The notes under the pieces are model-generated. The model had not been told where the DNA came from. It did no database searches and saw nothing but the letters and a program-made list of their open reading frames with translations. Shown here piece by piece: positions 8,244 to 17,252 of a DNA stretch of 64,000 bases. Within the stretch, counting starts at the first letter, position 1. The number at the start of each line of letters is the position of its first letter. A program made the translations under genes and the position numbers. Source of the stretch: JACMLX01 sp040384325 (GTDB taxonomy: Bacteria; Gemmatimonadota; Gemmatimonadetes; Gemmatimonadales; Gemmatimonadaceae); NCBI GenBank assembly GCA_040384325.1, contig JAZKJL010000001.1:1-64000 (forward strand), read 5' to 3'.

Positions 8244-9758
8244 TCAGGGGCGTTGGTACAGCCACCACTGACCCTCGTGTGCCACGAGGGTGAATGGATG
8301 CGCACGCAGTGTTGGCGGTTCCGCCGTGGCACTGCGCGCCAGCATGTACCTGAAACGAGTCAACTGTGGGATGCCGTCCAAGTCCGGGCGCGACTCGAAC
8401 TCGTACGGTGCGCCGGCGTCGCCGGGCGCCCGGAAGCGCATGATCATGGGCAGATATGCGGCGAAGCTGGGTTCGACCAGCCCACCCCGCTCGGCCTGAT
8501 ACCAGACGGGGAAGTGCAGGTAGGCCCGCGAGTTTCCGAGCGACGCGCTGCTCCGCTCCTGCACCACGGACAGCACGCGCTGGCCAGGCGACATGTGTTG
8601 CAGGATCTGGCCGAAATCGGCTTGCTCACCTGCGAAGCGCATCATGCGGACCACGCAAATGAGAAGGAACGTGCTCGCAAAGATCGGCAGCGTGCTCCGC
8701 CGCATGCGCGACGTGTACGAGTGCGTGGAACGCGTCGCCAGGGCCCAAGCCAGCGTCGGCCCGAGCAGCGAAAAGAACCTGTTGTACGTCATCGCATTGC
8801 CGTAGAGCAGGTTGGGACCCGCCAGCAGGATCAGGATCGTGACGAGGAGCGGCGCGCGACTGACGTTGTCCCTCGTCAGTCGCGCGCCGTTCGCGATCAG
8901 CACGCCGATCAGCGTGAGTCCCAGGAGCAGCGCCACCCAGCGATCACTGATCCCGAACCACTGTGGAAAGAAGGTCAGGTATCTGGTATCCCAGTTCCAC
9001 GTGGTGGCGGACTGCGTCTGCGCGACGCCGCGTGTGCTCGCCAGCCACAGGATGGCGATAGGCAAGGGGGTGAGCAGTGGCAACGTCCGGCGGGCGTGGC
9101 GCAGCAGTTCCGGCACCGTGGTCGCGGTCGTGAGAAGCATGGCCGCGCACACCGTCATGACCCAGGCCGTCACCAGTGCGTGCGCGAAGAAGAGGCCCGC
9201 GAGTGCCAGGCCCACCGCCGCGCCGCGCCATCGTTGCGGCGTGCGCAGGTGCCGCACCCAGAGTTCGACGAGGCCGATGCCGAATGGCAGTGCGAAGAGG
9301 AATGTGAGGAAGCCCCACTGGAACGTCACGCCGAACAGCCCCGGGATCATGATCCAATCCCACGCGTCACCTGAGCCGAGCAGCGTCCGGACTCGCGACG
9401 CCGCATAGACCGTCCCGAAGGCGCCAAGCGTCCAGAGCAGCTTCACCGCCACTACGCCTGGCATGACGCCCGTGAGCAGCGCTCCCACCAGGTAGGCCGG
9501 GAGGTAGGGGGTGAAAAGGTTGAGCGACAGGATCTCACGGAAGGCAAAGTCCCTTCCGAGCAAGTAGTCGTGCAGCAGCCGGATTTGCGCGGCGTGCTGC
9601 GACAGGTCGATCTGTGGCGGGAAGTGCGGGAGCCAGTGCATGAGCGATGCCGCGCAGGCGGTCACCCAGAAAAGCGCCCGGCCCCGACGCAGCCTGCCGC
9701 TTGGCGGCGCTGCTCGAAGGGCGCGAGGCGATGGTGCTGCTACGAAAGACGAGGACAA
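8244..9758 (-). CDS. Polytopic membrane protein, paralogue 2 of a tandem pair
   Basis: A 504-residue protein with about ten hydrophobic segments and a short soluble C-terminus. I do not recognise a named family. It is clearly a paralogue of the protein encoded just upstream: both share HW-PHFPPQIDL-QHAAQI after the first membrane segment, LN-FTPYLPAYL, VKLLWTLGAFGTVY, FWVRHLR-like loops and a C-terminal LVAHEGQWWL ending. The acidic loop after the first helix resembles GT-C type glycosyltransferases, so a lipid-linked sugar transferase or polymerase is conceivable but unproven. The start used is TTG at 9756-9758, which gives an N-terminus of similar length to the paralogue. Confidence 0.75.
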   Translation of the reverse strand: MSSSFVAAPSPRALRAAPPSGRLRRGRALFWVTACAASLMHWLPHFPPQIDLSQHAAQIRLLHDYLLGRDFAFREILSLNLFTPYLPAYLVGALLTGVMPGVVAVKLLWTLGAFGTVYAASRVRTLLGSGDAWDWIMIPGLFGVTFQWGFLTFLFALPFGIGLVELWVRHLRTPQRWRGAAVGLALAGLFFAHALVTAWVMTVCAAMLLTTATTVPELLRHARRTLPLLTPLPIAILWLASTRGVAQTQSATTWNWDTRYLTFFPQWFGISDRWVALLLGLTLIGVLIANGARLTRDNVSRAPLLVTILILLAGPNLLYGNAMTYNRFFSLLGPTLAWALATRSTHSYTSRMRRSTLPIFASTFLLICVVRMMRFAGEQADFGQILQHMSPGQRVLSVVQERSSASLGNSRAYLHFPVWYQAERGGLVEPSFAAYLPMIMRFRAPGDAGAPYEFESRPDLDGIPQLTRFRYMLARSATAEPPTLRAHPFTLVAHEGQWWLYQRP

Positions 9759-9762
9759 TCAG

Positions 9763-11388
9763 TCACCCGGGCGTCTGCTGTCCGTTGGCGCGCCAGCGCA
9801 TGCATGCCGCCCGACGGTCGCCACACGACACGTCGGCTTGAGTTCTCTGTGCCGGATGGTGCACACGCTTGCGGTGAGCGATGCTGGCCTTCTGAGCACG
9901 CAGCTTTGGCACGGCGAACAACCACCACTGCCCCTCATGAGCCAGCAGGTGGAGCGGTCGCGCCCCAAGGAGTGGCTGCTGATTCGGCGCGGCGCGAATG
10001 AGCACGTATTCGAAGCGGGTGAGGTCCCTGATTCTGTCGATATCCGGCCGTGCCTCGAACTGAAATGGAACACCGGCGTCTGTGGCTGCCCGAAAACGGA
10101 CGATCATTGGCAAGTATGCTGCGAAGTTCGGTTCGACGAGCCCGCCGCGCTCCGCCTGATACCACACAGGAAAGTTGAGATACTCCAGCGATCGCCCGAG
10201 TGCCTGACTGTTCGATTCCTGCACCACAGAGAGCGTGCGACGTCCAGGCGCCATTGCGCGCAGCACGAGGCGGAAGTCAGACTGCTCCCTCGCGAAGCGC
10301 ACCATGTGCACGCTGGCCAGCAGCACCGACGCAACACCGATGGCGGGCAACGCATATCGCCGCGCGCGCGATCGTGCATCCTGAGGCGCCTTGGTCGCGA
10401 GCGCACAGACCAGTGCTGAACCGAGCAACGAGAAGAATCGATTGTACGTGAACGCATTCCCAAAAATCACATTCGGTCCCAGCAGCAGGACCAACAGCGT
10501 AACTGCGAGCGGAGCGAGTCTGACTGGGTCACGAGCGAGCCGGGCGCCCGCCATGCCGGCTGCGCCAAGTATCGCGACGCCCGCCAGGATGGCCAGTCCG
10601 AGGTCGTCGATGCCAAGCCACTGCGCGAAGAAATTCGAGTATCGAAAGTCCCAGTCCCACGTCGTCGCCGAGTGAGTCTGTGCCGCGTCCCGACTGATCG
10701 AGAGCCATCCCAGCGCCGCTGGCAGCGGCGAAAGAAGCGGCAGGAAGCGATCCCAGGAGTTGCGCAACTCAGCCAGCGACCGCAAGGAGCAGAGCAGCAT
10801 CAGTCCGCAGACGCACATCACCCAAACGGTGACCAATGCATGGGCGAAGAATAACGCCGCCAGAGCCAACGCGATGACAGTGCCGGACCGGTGCCTCGGG
10901 CCGCGCAGATGTCGAACCCACAGTTCCACTATGAACAGTCCGATCGGCAGTGCAAGAACGAATGTCAGAAATCCCCACTTGAATGTCATCCCAAAGAGAC
11001 CGGGTACCATGATCCAGTCCCAGTCATGGTTCGCGCTGAAAGCTCGTCGCAGTCGAACCGTGGTATATACGGTGCCAAAGGCGCCCAGCGTCCAGAGCAA
11101 TTTGACCGTCACGACCACAGGCATTACGCTGGTGAGGACGGCGCCGGTAATGTAGGCTGGGAGATACGGCGTGAAATAATTGAGCGTCATGATATCGCGC
11201 GACGCGAAGTTGATCCCGGTGTGGAAAGCATGCAGCATTCGGATCTGAGCAGCATGTTGCGCCAGGTCGATTTGCGGCGGGAAGTGCGGGATCCAGTGGA
11301 TGACGGAGGCGATCAGCGCGGTCAGCCAGAACAGCCATCGTGACGGAACTGGAGCTTGGTTGGCTTCGGTATCGGGAGCTGAAGGCAT
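9763..11388 (-). CDS. Polytopic membrane protein, paralogue 1 with C-terminal extension
   Basis: A 541-residue protein, start ATG at 11386-11388, homologous over its full length to the downstream gene. The conserved first loop reads IHWIPHFPPQIDLAQHAAQI, followed by multiple membrane segments. Where the paralogue stops after HEGQWWL, this frame runs on for about 50 residues rich in Arg, His and Ala that look non-conserved, ending only five bases before the next start. It may be readthrough of former intergenic DNA after loss of a stop. Base composition seems less GC-rich than the neighbours. The gene is divergent from a glycosyltransferase operon and likely works with it in surface glycan assembly. 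Confidence 0.75.
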   Translation of the reverse strand: MPSAPDTEANQAPVPSRWLFWLTALIASVIHWIPHFPPQIDLAQHAAQIRMLHAFHTGINFASRDIMTLNYFTPYLPAYITGAVLTSVMPVVVTVKLLWTLGAFGTVYTTVRLRRAFSANHDWDWIMVPGLFGMTFKWGFLTFVLALPIGLFIVELWVRHLRGPRHRSGTVIALALAALFFAHALVTVWVMCVCGLMLLCSLRSLAELRNSWDRFLPLLSPLPAALGWLSISRDAAQTHSATTWDWDFRYSNFFAQWLGIDDLGLAILAGVAILGAAGMAGARLARDPVRLAPLAVTLLVLLLGPNVIFGNAFTYNRFFSLLGSALVCALATKAPQDARSRARRYALPAIGVASVLLASVHMVRFAREQSDFRLVLRAMAPGRRTLSVVQESNSQALGRSLEYLNFPVWYQAERGGLVEPNFAAYLPMIVRFRAATDAGVPFQFEARPDIDRIRDLTRFEYVLIRAAPNQQPLLGARPLHLLAHEGQWWLFAVPKLRAQKASIAHRKRVHHPAQRTQADVSCGDRRAACMRWRANGQQTPG

Positions 11389-11563
11389 GAGCGGAATGCG
11401 CACTCCGTATGGTGAAAGGAAACGCAACCACACGGGCAACCGGCAACGTGGTGCCGAACATCCCGGGCCACGACGGATCCCATATCGAATCCTGTACAGG
11501 CCGCATATATATGGCAATCGGAGCAGGAAGTGTCGTCTTTCACATGATCCAGAGCCAGCACCC
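11389..11563. promoter_or_regulatory. Divergent intergenic promoter region
   Basis: Spacer between the minus-strand membrane protein pair and the plus-strand glycosyltransferase operon, so it should hold promoters for both. It includes an AT-rich patch around 11500-11515 (CATATATATG, a palindrome) that could serve as a -10 region for the plus strand. No confident -35/-10 pair could be assigned. Confidence 0.4.
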
Positions 11564-12562
11564 ATGGACTACCACTCGGATCCGCGAACTGTGGATCGAC
11601 CGGACATTCTTGCTCGGGACGAGTTGCCCGGTCAGCCGGTTATTTCGGTAGTCATTCCCGTCTATCGCGGAGCCGCGTGCCTGCACGAATTGTATCGACG
11701 ACTCGTCTCGGCGATTGAATCGAGTGTAGCCGACTTCGAAATCGTGTTGGTCGAGGACTGTGGACCGGATGACTCCTGGGCCGGGATTCGACAGCTGGCG
11801 GCGAGCGATCCGCGCGTACGAGGCCTTCAGTTTTCGCGCAATTTTGGGCAGCATCGTGCGATCACCGCAGGGATTGATGCCGCGCGTGGCGACTGGATCG
11901 TCGTCATGGACTGTGACCTGCAGGACAGGCCGGAGGAGATCCCGCGGCTCTACGAGGCGGCTGTCACCCGTGGCTCGGACATCGTGCTGGCGCGGCGCCA
12001 GCGCCGGCGAGACGGGCTGGTCAAGCGCGCGACGTCGGCGGCCTTTTATTCCGTCTTTCGCTATCTCACCGAGCTCGAGTATGACGGTTCTGTCGGCAAC
12101 TTCCGCATCATCTCGCGGCAAGTGGCCGATTCGTTCCGGGGGATGACCGAACAGATGCGATTCTTCGGCGGCATCGTCACCTGGCTCGGATATCGTGTCA
12201 GCAGCATCGATGTGCCCCATGACGAACGCTTCGCCGGCGAGACGTCGTACACCTGGCGGAAGCTGATCGAGCTGGCGGTTCAGACCATCGTCGCCCATTC
12301 CGACAAGCCACTTCGACTTGCGATCCGCTTCGGCTTTCTCCTCGCCTTCGGCGCCATGGTGGGTGGTGCCTGGGTGATCATCACGGCGCTCCGGGGTGGC
12401 GTGCAGGTCAGCGGCTGGGCGAGCCTGATGGTCTCGGTCTATTTCCTCAGTGGCGTGATCCTCGCGTTCATGGGGATCCTCGGACTGTACCTCGGTCGCG
12501 TGTTCGACGAGGTGAAGGGACGGCCGCTGTATGTCGTCCGCGAGAAGACGTTTCGTGAGTGA
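11564..12562 (+). CDS. Glycosyltransferase family 2, GtrB/DPM1-like, membrane bound
   Basis: A 332-residue polyprenyl-phosphate sugar transferase type GT2. The GT-A domain begins with ISVVIPVYRG near residue 26, followed by the acidic motif EDCGPDDSW, the DXD-like VMDCDLQDRPEEIP and GNFRIISR. Two C-terminal membrane segments (about residues 250-310) anchor it, as in GtrB. Known members load a hexose onto undecaprenyl or dolichyl phosphate. ATG at 11564 is chosen because the longer upstream frame lacks homology. It is followed, overlapping, by wecD- and wecE-like genes, so it is likely part of a glycan synthesis unit; the transferred sugar is unknown. Confidence 0.88.
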   Translation: MDYHSDPRTVDRPDILARDELPGQPVISVVIPVYRGAACLHELYRRLVSAIESSVADFEIVLVEDCGPDDSWAGIRQLAASDPRVRGLQFSRNFGQHRAITAGIDAARGDWIVVMDCDLQDRPEEIPRLYEAAVTRGSDIVLARRQRRRDGLVKRATSAAFYSVFRYLTELEYDGSVGNFRIISRQVADSFRGMTEQMRFFGGIVTWLGYRVSSIDVPHDERFAGETSYTWRKLIELAVQTIVAHSDKPLRLAIRFGFLLAFGAMVGGAWVIITALRGGVQVSGWASLMVSVYFLSGVILAFMGILGLYLGRVFDEVKGRPLYVVREKTFRE

Positions 12563-13298
12563 GCCGCGCGTCGTTCCGCGAGTTGCAGAGAGCGCGCTCT
12601 TCGGACATGTCATCGCATCGACGGACGTCGTGACAGCAGAAAGCATTGCAGACGTGCTGGCAGTCGCGCACGACACCGCAGTGGACCTGCTCGTTGTGCG
12701 GGTACCAGTCGGTGCCGCCGCGGCCATTCATCAGATCGAGCGCGCAGGCGGACTCCTCTGCGACACATTGCAGACCTTCCAACGCGAGCCGCGCCTATCG
12801 GCACCATCGCTCCCGCCACTGCCTGAAGATGTGCGGCTCGCGACGCCTTCGGACGCTGCAGCGCTGCACGCACTTTCGTTGGCTGCGTTCGCGAGTTTTC
12901 GTGGACACTGGCATGCAGACCATCGATTGCTGCCTTCCGCGTCCACCTGTCTCTACGCCCAGTGGTCGGCGGACCTTGCTCGCGCGGTGACAGAAGCAAC
13001 GCCTGTCGTTGTGAGCGTCGATCCAGCGGGATCAATCACCGCGTTTCTCGCGCTGGCGCAGCGCGATCCTCAGACGTGTTTCGTTCCGCTGGCTGCCGTG
13101 GGCGTGCCGAGTCGAGGCAGACGTCTGCTCGGCGCGCTCCTCCAGCAGGCGTTGGGATTCACCGCGTGCCTGGGTGCCGACACGCTCCAGTACGAGACGC
13201 AGATTGACAATCTTCCCGCGATCCGTGCCGTGACACGCGAGGGATTCGTGCCGCACTCCTTACGACACACTTTCCATCTCTGGCTGAGTGCGCAGTGA
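12531..13298 (+). CDS. WecD-like dTDP-sugar N-acetyltransferase (GNAT)
   Basis: A 255-residue protein resembling dTDP-4-amino-4,6-dideoxygalactose N-acetyltransferase (WecD/RffC). The N-terminal half has the ESALFGHVIA pattern seen in WecD ('S-FFG--I'), and the C-terminal half is a GNAT fold with VPLAAVGVPSRGRRLLGALL (the acetyl-CoA pyrophosphate loop) and a family-like ending, HTFHLWL. It overlaps the end of the glycosyltransferase gene. The ATG at 12531 has AGGGA upstream; an alternative GTG at 12555 would give a shorter overlap. It is directly followed, with a GTGA overlap, by a WecE-like aminotransferase, which strongly supports the assignment. Confidence 0.8.
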   Translation: MSSARRRFVSEPRVVPRVAESALFGHVIASTDVVTAESIADVLAVAHDTAVDLLVVRVPVGAAAAIHQIERAGGLLCDTLQTFQREPRLSAPSLPPLPEDVRLATPSDAAALHALSLAAFASFRGHWHADHRLLPSASTCLYAQWSADLARAVTEATPVVVSVDPAGSITAFLALAQRDPQTCFVPLAAVGVPSRGRRLLGALLQQALGFTACLGADTLQYETQIDNLPAIRAVTREGFVPHSLRHTFHLWLSAQ

Positions 13299-14416
13299 TT
13301 CCTTTCAACAAGCCAGCTCTCGTCGGGCCCGAGCTTGACTACATCCGGCAGGCGCTGGAGGCGGGACATCTGTCTGGGAACGGTGGATTCACGCGCCGCT
13401 GCCACGAACTGCTGGCGACGCTGACCGGCAGTCGCAGGGTGCTCCTGACGCACTCATGCACCGGAGCGCTCGAGATGGCAGCGATCCTCGCCAAGGTCGG
13501 TCCGGGCGATGAGGTCATCATGCCGTCGTTCACCTTCGTCTCGACCGCCAACGCGTTCGTCCTGCGCGGTGCAACACCCGTGTTCGTCGATGTGCGCGCG
13601 GATTCCTACAATCTCGATGATCGCCTCATCGAGCAAGCCATCACGCCGCGCACACGCGCGATCGTCCCGGTGCACTACGCTGGTGTGGCGTGTGAAATGA
13701 CCGAGATCGGGCGCATTGCCAGCCGTCACGGGCTTCTGGTGGTCGAGGATGCCGCGCAGGGTCTCGGCTCCACCTACCACGGACGTGCACTGGGTTCGTT
13801 CGGCGACATGGCGGCCTTGAGCTTTCACGAGACCAAGAACATCATCGCTGGCGAAGGTGGCGCGCTGCTCCTCAACGATCCCGCCCTCGAGTACCGTGCG
13901 GAGGTCATCTGGGAGAAGGGCACCGATCGCGCCGCGTTCTTTCGCGGCGACGTCGACAAGTACACATGGGTGGACATCGGCTCGTCCTTTCTGCCGAGCG
14001 AGGTGGTGGCCGCGTTCCTGTGCGCGCAGCTCGAGTCGGCGCATGCCGTGACCGCACGTCGCCGAGCCATGTGGCAACGGTATCACGACGCCTTCGCCAG
14101 CCTCGAGGCGGCGGGAAAGCTGCGCCGCCCGTTCGTGCCCGCGCACTGCGGACACAATGGGCACATGTACTACGTGCTGCTCGAGGACCTGAGGGCGCGG
14201 ACGGCATTCCTCGCATCGCTGCGACAGGCTGGAGTCGGGGCCGTGTTCCACTATGTGCCACTGCATTCCGCACCGGCCGGGCAACGGTACGGTCGTCACG
14301 ATGGAGCGTTGCCGATCACGGACTCGGTGAGCGAATGCCTCGTACGTCTTCCACTTTGGCCCGGAATGGAACCGGTGCAGCAGCAGGTCATCGAGGCGGT
14401 TGCCGCCGCGCTCTGA
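13295..14416 (+). CDS. wecE: dTDP-4-amino-4,6-dideoxygalactose transaminase (WecE/RffA)
   Basis: PLP-dependent sugar aminotransferase of the DegT/DnrJ/EryC1 family, 373 residues, full length. Similarity to WecE is high by eye: IPFNKPALVG at the start, GNGGFTRRC, GDEVIMPSFTFVSTANAFV, VPVHYAGVACEM, EDAAQG and SFHETKN, where Lys181 is the PLP lysine. The enzyme converts dTDP-4-keto-6-deoxyglucose to dTDP-Fuc4N using glutamate. It starts with GTG at 13295 overlapping the acetyltransferase stop. With WecD it would make dTDP-Fuc4NAc. The dTDP-glucose synthesis genes (rmlA, rmlB) are not in the window. Confidence 0.92.
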   Translation: MIPFNKPALVGPELDYIRQALEAGHLSGNGGFTRRCHELLATLTGSRRVLLTHSCTGALEMAAILAKVGPGDEVIMPSFTFVSTANAFVLRGATPVFVDVRADSYNLDDRLIEQAITPRTRAIVPVHYAGVACEMTEIGRIASRHGLLVVEDAAQGLGSTYHGRALGSFGDMAALSFHETKNIIAGEGGALLLNDPALEYRAEVIWEKGTDRAAFFRGDVDKYTWVDIGSSFLPSEVVAAFLCAQLESAHAVTARRRAMWQRYHDAFASLEAAGKLRRPFVPAHCGHNGHMYYVLLEDLRARTAFLASLRQAGVGAVFHYVPLHSAPAGQRYGRHDGALPITDSVSECLVRLPLWPGMEPVQQQVIEAVAAAL

Positions 14417-14530
14417 CGTATGCGTCGCGCCGCCCTGAAGCGCCCCCGACGATAGACTTGGCTTCGCGGTGGCGAGCAATGTGGTCTCCTCCTGCGTTTC
14501 TGACAGCGTCCCCCTTCCACTCACGCATCA

Positions 14531-15259
14531 ATGCCCCCCACCGCCCTCGGTGAATTCCTCGGCACCGCGGTCCTCATCCTCCTCGGCAACGGGGTCGTCG
14601 CCGGCGTCCTGCTGAACGAGTCGAAGGCGAAGGACGCCGGCTGGATCGCGATCACCACCGGCTGGGCGATGGCGGTGCTGATGGGCGTCCTCGTCGCCAT
14701 CGGCCTCGGTGCGCCGGGTGAGCTCAATCCCGCCGTGACCCTCGCCAACCTGCTGCTCGGCACGCGCACCGTCGCCGACGCGATGGTGCACATCGTGGCG
14801 CAGATGGCCGGCGCCATCGTCGGTGCCACGCTGGTCTGGCTGCACTACTACAAGCATTGGGGAGTGACCAAGGACGCCGACGTGATCCGCGCCTGCTACT
14901 GCAACTCGCCCGCCATTCGGGCGACGGGCCCGAACATTCTCAGTGAGGTGATCGGGACGATGGTGCTGGTGCTGGTGGCCAACGCGATCGGCAGCCGCGG
15001 TGCCGCCGGCAACACGCCGGCCAGCAACGTGGGTCCGGCGATGGTCGGCGCGCTGGTCTGGGGCATCGGTCTCAGCCTCGGCGGTCCGACCGGCTATGCC
15101 ATCAACCCGGCACGCGATCTCGGCCCCCGCATCGCCCACGCATTCCTGCCCATCGCCAACAAGGGCCACAGCGACTGGGGCTACAGCTGGATCCCGGTGG
15201 TCGGCCCCATGCTCGGCGCGATCGTGGCGGCGAGCCTCTGGAGCGCGATCGCCACCTGA
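14531..15259 (+). CDS. MIP family channel, glycerol facilitator type
   Basis: A 242-residue channel of the aquaporin/glycerol facilitator family with six membrane segments and two half-helix motifs: GELNPAVTL (NPA at residues 66-68) and YAINPARDLGPR (NPA at 192-194). The aspartate after the second NPAR is typical of the glycerol-conducting GlpF branch rather than water-only aquaporins. It stands alone; no glycerol kinase or dehydrogenase is adjacent. The 114 bases before it contain no recognised feature. Confidence 0.92.
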   Translation: MPPTALGEFLGTAVLILLGNGVVAGVLLNESKAKDAGWIAITTGWAMAVLMGVLVAIGLGAPGELNPAVTLANLLLGTRTVADAMVHIVAQMAGAIVGATLVWLHYYKHWGVTKDADVIRACYCNSPAIRATGPNILSEVIGTMVLVLVANAIGSRGAAGNTPASNVGPAMVGALVWGIGLSLGGPTGYAINPARDLGPRIAHAFLPIANKGHSDWGYSWIPVVGPMLGAIVAASLWSAIAT

Positions 15260-15330
15260 ACCCGGGCTGGGCGCCATCAGTTTTTGCGAGGGCGGTCCGA
15301 CACTGGAAGCGAACCTTCCTTCCGGATCTG

Positions 15331-16026
15331 ATGGTCATGACTCGCCTCCTGCTCCGCTCGTGCCGCGCCTTCGGTGCCGCAGGGCTCCTGATGCTCTCGC
15401 TCACCGGCTGCAAGAAGGTGGTGGAGGTGGAGGCCGTCGACGCGCTCACGCTCGTCTCGGGCGGGTCGCAGGTGCGTCAGGCGGGCCGACTGCTGCCGGC
15501 GCCGCTGGTCTTCCGTGCCACCAGTGCCGGAGGCGCCGCGCTGGGCGCTGCGACCATCACGATCGTGATCGTGCAGGGCGGGGGTGCGGTGGATTCGGCG
15601 TCGATCAAGACGGACGAGAATGGCGAGGCGCGCGTGAAGTGGACGCTCGGACCGGGTGCCACCTTGCAGGTGCTGCAGGCCTCGGTGCCCGACGTCGAGC
15701 CGCTGGTCGTGACGGCCACCGGCATCGTCCCGTCGGACATCGTCATCGCACAAGGCAACAACCAGAGTGCGCGGATCGGCGTGGCGCTCACCAACAGCGT
15801 GGTGGTGCGCGTGCTCGGCGCCAACAACACGCCGATGGACAGCATCAACGTCACCTTCCAGATCACCGGCGGTGGTGGTGCCATCGCACCGCAGAGCATC
15901 CTCACCAACGCATCGGGCGAGGCGACGGTGAAGTGGACGATGGGCCCTGTGGCCGGCGCCAACACGGCGCTGGTTCGTGCATCGACCATCGATCCGGTCA
16001 CCATCAGCGCCACGGCCACGCCCTGA
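15331..16026 (+). CDS. Lipoprotein with two bacterial Ig-like domains
   Basis: A 231-residue predicted lipoprotein: a signal peptide with lipobox LSLTGC (cysteine near residue 27) followed by two similar Ig-like (Big_1-type) repeats of about 95 residues. Each repeat contains a GGGA-(V/I) strand and an (E)NGEA-V-W-LGP or ASGEATVKWTMGP segment. Such domains are found in surface adhesins and in many lipoproteins of unknown role. Start may be ATG 15331 or ATG 15337. No partner gene is evident in the neighbourhood. Confidence 0.75.
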   Translation: MVMTRLLLRSCRAFGAAGLLMLSLTGCKKVVEVEAVDALTLVSGGSQVRQAGRLLPAPLVFRATSAGGAALGAATITIVIVQGGGAVDSASIKTDENGEARVKWTLGPGATLQVLQASVPDVEPLVVTATGIVPSDIVIAQGNNQSARIGVALTNSVVVRVLGANNTPMDSINVTFQITGGGGAIAPQSILTNASGEATVKWTMGPVAGANTALVRASTIDPVTISATATP

Positions 16027-16080
16027 TCCGGTGCGCGGTCACGTTGACGCGCTGACCGTGATGCAGCAATCTTGCGCGCC

Positions 16081-17220
16081 ATGGCGCAGCACTGGGATGT
16101 GATCGTCGTCGGCCTCGGTGCCATGGGCAGCGCCACGCTGCACCAGCTGGCCCGGCGCGGCCATCGTGTGCTCGGCCTCGAACAGTTCACGCCCGGGCAC
16201 GCGCAGGGCTCATCACACGGCAAGTCGCGCATCATTCGCGAGGCCTACTTCGAGGACCCACGCTACGTGCCGCTGGTGCAGCGCGCGTACGAGTGCTGGC
16301 GTGACCTCGAGGCCGAGGGTGAGGTGACGGTATTCCGGCAGACCGGTGGCCTGATGCTCGGCGCACCCGACACCGCCGTGGTCCGCGGTGCTCGCCGCAG
16401 CGCCGAGCTGCATCACCTGCCACACGAGTTGCTCTCGGCCGCCGAGGTGCAGCGCCGGTATCCGGCCTTTCACCTCGCTGAGCACGAGATGGCGGTGTTC
16501 GAGCCACGGGCCGGCATGCTGGCGCCGGAACTGGCGATCACCACCAGCATGCGACTGGCCGAGCGTCATGGTGCGACGGTGCGCAGTTCGGAGGCGATGC
16601 TGGCGTGGCGCGCCATCGGCGACGGTGTCGAAGTCACGACGGACGAGCACACCTATCGTGGCGCGAAGCTCGTCCTCACCGTCGGGGCGTGGGCGACGAA
16701 GGTGTTCGGTGACCTCGGCATCCCGTTCACGGTGCAGCGGAACGTCCTGCACTGGTTCACGCCCCTGCGCAACGCGTCGGTTTTCTCGCCGGAACGATTC
16801 CCGATCTTCATTCATGAACCGTCGGAGGGGCCGGCCTGGTACGGGTTCCCCGATACGGGCGATGGCGTGAAGCTGGCGCTGCATCACCATGGCGAGATGG
16901 CCGATCCCGACGCGTTGCGGCGCGAGGTGCGGGACGACGAGGTGGAGGTGGTGCGTCGACTCATCCGGCAGCACCTTCCCGATGCCGACGGTCCGCTCCG
17001 CGCCAGCCAGCCCTGCATGTACACCAACGTGCCCGACGATCACTTCATCATCGACACGCATCCGGACCACGACGCGGTGATTCTCGCCTCGCCCTGCTCG
17101 GGCCACGGCTTCAAGTTCTCCAGCGCCATCGGCGAGGTGCTGGCCGACATGGCGACGGACCACCCGGTAGCATTCGATACTTCCCTGTTCTCGCTGGCGC
17201 GGTTCGCCCCTCGCGGCTGA
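16081..17220 (+). CDS. Monomeric sarcosine oxidase / N-methyltryptophan oxidase family
   Basis: FAD-dependent amine oxidase of 379 residues. The N-terminus has the dinucleotide fold VIVVGLGAMGSATLHQLARR, followed by EQFTPGHAQGSSHGKSR, which is characteristic of SoxA/SolA. Cys312 in QPCMYTNVPDDHF corresponds to the cysteine that covalently binds FAD in this family, and SGHGFKFSSAIGEVLAD is the C-terminal signature. It oxidises N-methyl amino acids to aldehyde, amine and hydrogen peroxide. The ATG at 16081 is preferred over an upstream TTG at 16072. It may be cotranscribed with the quinone oxidoreductase gene 32 bases downstream. Confidence 0.9.
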   Translation: MAQHWDVIVVGLGAMGSATLHQLARRGHRVLGLEQFTPGHAQGSSHGKSRIIREAYFEDPRYVPLVQRAYECWRDLEAEGEVTVFRQTGGLMLGAPDTAVVRGARRSAELHHLPHELLSAAEVQRRYPAFHLAEHEMAVFEPRAGMLAPELAITTSMRLAERHGATVRSSEAMLAWRAIGDGVEVTTDEHTYRGAKLVLTVGAWATKVFGDLGIPFTVQRNVLHWFTPLRNASVFSPERFPIFIHEPSEGPAWYGFPDTGDGVKLALHHHGEMADPDALRREVRDDEVEVVRRLIRQHLPDADGPLRASQPCMYTNVPDDHFIIDTHPDHDAVILASPCSGHGFKFSSAIGEVLADMATDHPVAFDTSLFSLARFAPRG

Positions 17221-17252
17221 CGCAGGCGCGACGATTCCTGCTGGAGAACGTG

